Shown: one piece after another, positions 59,533 through 64,000 of the stretch
Position numbering within the stretch: position 1 is the stretch's first letter
Layout of the letters: every line of letters starts with the position of its first letter
Translations under genes and position numbers: made by a program
The notes under the pieces: generated by a model
What the model saw: the letters and a program-made list of their open reading frames with translations, nothing else
Database searches by the model: none
Told to the model about the DNA's origin: nothing
Assembly (NCBI GenBank): GCA_033763895.1
Contig: JANRJQ010000007.1
Span: 248,001 to 312,000 of the forward strand
From: Chloroherpetonaceae bacterium
GTDB taxonomy: Bacteria > Bacteroidota > Chlorobiia > Chlorobiales > Thermochlorobacteraceae
Direction of reading: 5' to 3'
DNA length: 64,000 nucleotides

Positions 59533-62196
59533 CTAGTGATTGTCGTTTTCCCCTCCCCCGCCGCGCGATTCCCGCAATAGCGCACTAAAGAAAATGGCGT
59601 TCATCAAAATTTTATTCGTACCAAGCCAAAAGGCACGGAAACAGAGATTCTCCGGAAACACCACCACGCTTCCATTCCGCCGTGCGGTTACAATTCCCGT
59701 AGCGGCACCGCTCGCAAGCGGCATTTGTTCAGGATGCATGTAACCGCTTTGAAGCGGCTTTTGGGCATAAGTAAACGCGGGCATTGCCGTTTGCTTAGGC
59801 TTTTCTAAAAAAGTACGTGTGGTTCGAAAAAGAAATTGACGCGGCTCTTCATATCCAAACGCGAGCGGATTTGTCAGGTCAAGCCCAACTTCAAAAATGC
59901 TGCCGGCGAGAACCTTTGCGCCTTCGTAATTCGCCACATCCCGAAATGGAACATTGCCGGGCTTTACCGTATCGCTTTTTAACTTTTTTATCACTGCCGA
60001 TGAAAGCCCCTTTTCAATAGCCCAATCTGCTGCCGATTCCAGCGCAATCATCGTTCCGCCGGCCTCAACCCAATCGCGAATCTTCTTCACCGACTCCGCA
60101 TCAAGCTCTGAATACGTGCCTCCCGTCATCAAGAGAATATTGTAACGATTCAAATTCATCGCGCGTATACGCCGCCCCTCCGAGAGCGTCACGGCCATAT
60201 TCATCCGCGAATCCAAGAGATGCCAAACATCGCCCGCATCGGTTGGTGAAACACCCGCCCCTGTAATGAGCAATATTTTTGGCATTTCAAGCGGCAAAAA
60301 TTTCTCACTCCCAAGTGCCGGACCTTCAAGGTTTAAGCCGGTTGTAAGTGGCACAACCGTTATCGCATCTTGCTCTGCAATCTCAGCCAGCCGCCGTTTA
60401 ATCGTTTCTTGGCTTAGGCTTTGATTTCCTAACGGAATGACAATCGTGCCTTGTGCAAAGCGCTGGCGCTCTCCGGTGGAAAAAGGCTCACGAGCGACAT
60501 ACGCGCGAATCCCAGATTTCATCAAGCGATACAGCGCTTTGGGTGCATAATAATGTTTCCATTCAAAGGCAAAGGCATAAATGCTTCCGGTGGCACTTGG
60601 CATTTCCCCTTTCGGAAAAGAGGTTGTGGGAACTGCTTCAACTTCCGGGGCTTGTTTCAAAGGCGCAAATTGAAATCCAAACGCCCGCGCCATCGACCAC
60701 GCCGAAATGTCATAAAATAGGCTATCGGTAAAACTGGTTTGTTCTTGAAACATCGCTTGCAAAAGCTTGGTTTCGCGCTGAACAAGCGGCAGGTAAAGAC
60801 TTTCTTCCTTCTTAAAGACTAACCCCGATTGCGCCAAATCTTTCTTTAGCGATTTGAATTCAATACCGTGCGCTGCAAGGATCTCTTGAAAATGAAAGAG
60901 CCTTGCACGGTCGCCGCCCGCACTGATGAGATACCCTTTGGTTGCATCGCGCAGGGCTTCTTCATACGCCGTTGCAAAAGCGTTTTGCTGATACTGAAGT
61001 AGCTCCGTTCGAAGTGCCACACCTGCGCGAAGCGTTGAAAGCGAAGTGGTTACTTGATTGCGAATTGTGAATGGAAAAGTTACCGTTCCGTTACTGCTTT
61101 CTTGGGCATGACCGCGAGCGCTCGCTTGCTCAAACAAGATGCCCACACAGCCGTGAATATCGGGGAAGGTTGAGCCTTTGCCGTAATAGAAATCATCGAA
61201 TCCCTCTTTGGTGTAATAAAGAGAACCGATGCCATCAAGCGCTTTGGCGTGAAAGGCCGCAATTTTCTCAGTGAGGGTTTGATTGATTTTTGGGGTGAGC
61301 GGGTTTGTTCGCGAAGGCACACCGGGCTGAAAGAAAAATGTTGCGTTGGTGCCCATCTCGTGATGATCCGTTAAGATATTGGGCATCCACTCATGAAATT
61401 TTGCCACGCGAGCTTTGGATTCCTTTTGTTGAACGGGCATCCAATCGCGATTGAGATCAAACCAATAATGATTAAACCGTCCTGAAAGCCACGGCTCTTG
61501 GTGCTCGGCGTGATTCGCATCGGGGTTGATGACTTCCCCTTTATGAATGTTTGCCCAATGTGCAAAGCGTGCGATGCCATCCGGGTTGATATGCGGGTCA
61601 AGTAAAATGACCGTATTTTTTAGAATAGATTCAATTTCCTCTCCTTCTGCCGCCGCAAGGTAATACGCAACAAGCACCGATGCATTCGCACCACTGGGTT
61701 CATTGCCGTGAACCGAATACCCCATCCAAACCACCAAGGGCATTGCCCCAAGCGACGCCGGCTTTCCAGCCAAGGGCTCTGTAAGCTTTCGATGTGCCGC
61801 TTTTATCGATTCCAAATTCTTCATGTTTTCTGGGGAACTCACCGTTGCCAAGATGAGCGGCCGCATCTCCACCGTTTGGCCAATCGTTTCAACCTTCAAC
61901 CGCGGCGATTCCTTCACCAACAGCTGAAAATAGGCGTCGATTTGATCGGGCCTTAAATGCCAATCACCCACTTGAAACCCAAAAAATTTTTCAGGCGAAG
62001 TAATTTGCGCGTTCAATCGGGTATTTGGCGGAAAGTAGTAAGAGGTAGGAATTTGCGCCCAAAGCGCGGAAGAAGTGAGGAGGAACAGCCCAAGAATGAA
62101 AGCTCTTTTCAATGGTCGTTTCGTTTTGTTGTTAGATACCGTCTGGTAATTTAAGCAAGCGTCCGTTTTGGAAAAGGAATTATTCCGCGATTTCAC
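59533..62196 (-). CDS. M14-type zinc metallocarboxypeptidase, exported
   Basis: An 887-residue protein. The start is a GTG at 62194-62196. There is no ATG before the signal peptide, which spans residues 29-48 (LKRAFILGLFLLTSSALWAQ). The M14 domain carries the zinc ligands His163 and Glu166 (SVHGNEPSG), with NPDG and DLNRDW following, and TDHHEMGTNATFFFQPG as the third-His region. ILFEQASARG contains the probable catalytic Glu. The remaining 500 residues hold a ThiJ/PfpI-like (DUF-type) domain with LLMTGGTYSELDAESVKKIRDWVEAGG. Related proteins are large exported peptidases of Bacteroidota. It may trim cell-wall peptides or take part in nutrition. It lies upstream of the TPR genes. Confidence 0.85.
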   Translation of the reverse strand: MKSRNNSFSKTDACLNYQTVSNNKTKRPLKRAFILGLFLLTSSALWAQIPTSYYFPPNTRLNAQITSPEKFFGFQVGDWHLRPDQIDAYFQLLVKESPRLKVETIGQTVEMRPLILATVSSPENMKNLESIKAAHRKLTEPLAGKPASLGAMPLVVWMGYSVHGNEPSGANASVLVAYYLAAAEGEEIESILKNTVILLDPHINPDGIARFAHWANIHKGEVINPDANHAEHQEPWLSGRFNHYWFDLNRDWMPVQQKESKARVAKFHEWMPNILTDHHEMGTNATFFFQPGVPSRTNPLTPKINQTLTEKIAAFHAKALDGIGSLYYTKEGFDDFYYGKGSTFPDIHGCVGILFEQASARGHAQESSNGTVTFPFTIRNQVTTSLSTLRAGVALRTELLQYQQNAFATAYEEALRDATKGYLISAGGDRARLFHFQEILAAHGIEFKSLKKDLAQSGLVFKKEESLYLPLVQRETKLLQAMFQEQTSFTDSLFYDISAWSMARAFGFQFAPLKQAPEVEAVPTTSFPKGEMPSATGSIYAFAFEWKHYYAPKALYRLMKSGIRAYVAREPFSTGERQRFAQGTIVIPLGNQSLSQETIKRRLAEIAEQDAITVVPLTTGLNLEGPALGSEKFLPLEMPKILLITGAGVSPTDAGDVWHLLDSRMNMAVTLSEGRRIRAMNLNRYNILLMTGGTYSELDAESVKKIRDWVEAGGTMIALESAADWAIEKGLSSAVIKKLKSDTVKPGNVPFRDVANYEGAKVLAGSIFEVGLDLTNPLAFGYEEPRQFLFRTTRTFLEKPKQTAMPAFTYAQKPLQSGYMHPEQMPLASGAATGIVTARRNGSVVVFPENLCFRAFWLGTNKILMNAIFFSALLRESRGGGGENDNH

Positions 62197-63042
62197 GCGT
62201 GTTTGAAATGGAAGTCAAGTGTGAAATAACCTTCGATAAGCAGCAATTCAATCGAAACATTGGGGAAAATCACCGAAAAAAAGCAGCTCTTTAAAATTGT
62301 TTTAAGGTTAAAAACAAAATGTTTTAAGGCTTAAAACAAAACGTTTTTAAGTTAAAAACAAATTGATTTTAAGCTATTCTTACTTTTTGAAAGCCTTAAA
62401 TTTAGTTGAAAAATGCGTGTTTTAGGGTATGATTGTGCTGCAAGGGGGTTGCGCTTCTTGGAACCCCACGGCATTTCTTTTCATGTCATTCCAGCAAAAG
62501 AAGAGTGTCCAGAATTCTGCACGCCGATTATTCGCGTGGTGGATGGGCCTGTGTGGTGGTTGAGCTTCTTGAAACCACCTGCCACATGACACGGTCATTT
62601 CGACAGGCTCAATGACCTCCCTCTTTGTCATTTCGAGGCTTTATGATGCTCATTAGGCTCGCAGCGTGAAATCTCTGACCTTCAGCACACCAAAGATTTC
62701 TCCCTTCGCATCGGTCAAAATGAGACGCATTTTTCCTTCTCGCGATAAATGAGGTGTTGAGCCTTTTGAAACCACCATCCCTTCCCTGTCAAATCGTTCC
62801 TACATTAAACTCCATAGGCTCATTGCGGTACTGAAAAGTAAAAGCTAAAAAAACCGAATTGTTCCTACTTCAAAAATAATTTTAGAAATGTTGATGAATA
62901 AGTTAAATGTCATATCAAAAAATGGCCTTTTGACGGATAAAAAAAAGGAGTAACACCAGACAACCTTGTCATCTATATTTATGTGATTTTATCACACCTA
63001 TAAGCGGTCTCGAGGGAAGTAAAAAAAAAGAGAAGCAAGAGT
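62197..63042. repeat. Intergenic region with repeats and no clear gene
   Basis: About 850 bp. At 62299-62374 there is a 22-bp tandem repeat of three full units (starts 62299, 62321, 62343) plus a partial fourth, of the type GTTTTAAGGTTAAAAACAAA. From 62480 to 62790 come the dispersed elements seen at 26 kb in the same orientation, including a 25-bp hairpin at 62555-62579 with GGTGGTT and AACCACC arms and a TCATTTCGAGGC / AAATCTCTGACC element. The last 200 bp before 63043 are ordinary AT-rich sequence and should contain the promoter of the following gene. Confidence 0.7.
62299..62374 (+). repeat. 22-bp AT-rich tandem repeat, three and a half units
   Basis: Units start at 62299, 62321 and 62343, with a partial unit at 62365. 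Each begins GTTTTAAG or GTTTTTAAG and ends AAAACAAA plus two variable bases. The 22-bp length differs from the 21-bp arrays elsewhere, and the sequence is unrelated. Confidence 0.75.
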
Positions 63043-63642
63043 ATGACTTACGAAGAAATTGCCAAAAAAATAATTGATCTTAAAAACGCGGACTTAGCTT
63101 TAAGGGACAAACTTGTTCAAAGCCATCAACTACATGACGGATATAACCAAGAAATGGCAGAGTTGCACATCAGAAACGCAAAAATCTTAAACGAAATAAT
63201 TGACACAATCGGCTATCCAACATCCGATAAAATCGGAAAAGAAGCAAGTCAAGCCGCTTGGTTGATTATACAACATTCTATTGGACAACCTGACTTTATG
63301 AAAAATTGTGTGAAACTATTAGAAGTCGCTGTTAATGAAAACAACGCCGACTCTATATACTTAGCTTACTTGATAGACCGAGTAGAAGTATTTGATGGAA
63401 AACCTCAACTTTACGGAACTCAATTTGATTGGGATGAAACCGGAGAATTAAGCCCAAACGATTTTGATGACTTGAAAAAAGTAAACCAAAGGCGAAAATC
63501 TATCGGCCTGAACACACTTGAAGAACAAACAAAAATTATAAGAGAACAAGCGAAAAATGAAAACCAAACACCTCCGATAAATTTTAAAAAACGAAAAGAA
63601 GAAATTGAACAATGGAAAAAAACAGTTGGTTGGTCAAATTAA
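63043..63642 (+). CDS. DUF6624-like protein
   Basis: A 199-residue cytoplasmic protein. The core (QEMAELHIRNAKILNEIIDTIGYPTSDKIGKEASQAAWLIIQHS...VKLLEVAVNENNADSIYLAYLIDRVEVFDGKPQLYGTQF) fits the pattern I associate with DUF6624 proteins: an N-terminal GWPT-like loop, an AAxAAWLIxQH helix and the closing GKPQxYGTQF motif. Function is unknown, though such genes are frequent in environmental Bacteroidota as single cargo genes in variable regions. It is AT-rich and isolated beside repeats, consistent with transfer. The ATG follows AGAGAAGCAAGAGT. Confidence 0.7.
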   Translation: MTYEEIAKKIIDLKNADLALRDKLVQSHQLHDGYNQEMAELHIRNAKILNEIIDTIGYPTSDKIGKEASQAAWLIIQHSIGQPDFMKNCVKLLEVAVNENNADSIYLAYLIDRVEVFDGKPQLYGTQFDWDETGELSPNDFDDLKKVNQRRKSIGLNTLEEQTKIIREQAKNENQTPPINFKKRKEEIEQWKKTVGWSN

Positions 63643-64000
63643 AACCGGCTGCATACAAGTCTCTTGCTTTTAGTGAGTTAACATGCAAATTTGGAGTTTT
63701 GTGCAACTAATGACTTTTAGGAAAAATGAAACTCTATTCAAAGGGACCCAAGCAACACCAAGTCTGAAAACTTTTTGCTAAGCTCAACTCGCCTTACCGA
63801 ACATCGGTTTTGCTTAATGCTCCAATTCAAAACGAATCTCTAATGTGGTAAAATCTCTGCACAAAAATTTAACATTTAGAAATGCAATAACTGTTAAATT
63901 TCAAATAAGCTAGGAAATCAATACTTCTACCTTTAAGCTAACGATTGAGAAAAGTAATTAAACCAAGCTAGTTGAAGTTCTACAATCAAGGAATCATATA
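63643..64000. other. Terminal gene-free stretch
   Basis: The last 358 bp show no open frame with family features, no palindromic repeat of the type found elsewhere and no clear terminator. A gene running off the right edge cannot be excluded. Confidence 0.5.

Noticed and set aside
63643-64000. Integron attC-like site after the DUF6624 gene
   Set aside because: Looked for paired GTTRRRY and RYYYAAC boxes with a complementary core and found none, so gene-cassette origin is unsupported.

Overview
The window looks like a chromosomal segment of a Gram-negative bacterium of the Bacteroidota/Chlorobiota (FCB) assemblage. The evidence is an LruC/DUF4114 lipoprotein, a PKD-repeat surface protein, many lipoproteins and outer-membrane-type export genes, a CDC48-type AAA ATPase, and intergenic palindromic repeats of a kind I know from that group. 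The lineage is inferred from gene content and was not tested by a database search. Coding density is high, and GTG and TTG starts occur beside ATG.

1-13976 (minus strand) is one long polysaccharide locus. Read in the direction of transcription it holds rfbB, an acidic protein of unknown function, lysA, two paralogous ABC-2 O-antigen/capsule permeases separated by a small winged-helix protein, a HAD phosphatase, the exporter ATPase Wzt, a GAPDH paralogue, a cytidylyltransferase, an HpcH-type aldolase, an MptE-like protein, a D-2-hydroxyacid dehydrogenase, a second cytidylyltransferase, a KpsS-like protein and a glycosyltransferase cut by the window edge. Many junctions overlap. The set suggests synthesis, CMP activation, transfer and ABC export of an unusual acidic sugar. 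The distal part, 1-7 kb, is markedly AT-rich, as transferred surface-glycan genes often are.

14426-26193 (plus strand) holds a membrane histidine kinase, a FecR-domain exported protein, a 1629-residue PKD-repeat protein, an NTF2-like lipoprotein and a two-AAA CDC48 ATPase.

26194-31948 is an accessory patch. It has dispersed palindromic repeats on both sides in opposite orientation, an antitoxin with a toxin cut after 12 codons, orphan genes, a methyltransferase fused to an Mrr-like nuclease and a PKD-like tail, a 21-bp tandem array and a 176-bp tandem repeat.

31949-58269 (mostly plus strand) is a second glycan locus of the Wzx/Wzy type. It carries glycosyltransferases, a flippase, an acetyltransferase, an initiating sugar transferase, a short TolC-like protein, a GumC/Wzc-like co-polymerase with a degenerate kinase domain, a QxxRW-type glycosyltransferase and an O-antigen ligase/polymerase. 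Signalling genes are interleaved: two histidine kinases (one a 1145-residue hybrid with HPt), a FIST sensor, a GGDEF response regulator, a LytTR regulator and a lone receiver. This suggests matrix production under two-component and c-di-GMP control.

58368-62196 (minus strand) has two TPR proteins and an M14-type metallocarboxypeptidase. 62197-64000 is repeat-rich and contains one DUF6624-like gene. The most novel non-coding signal is a set of intergenic ATCG motifs spaced 21 bp apart, seen at several separate loci.
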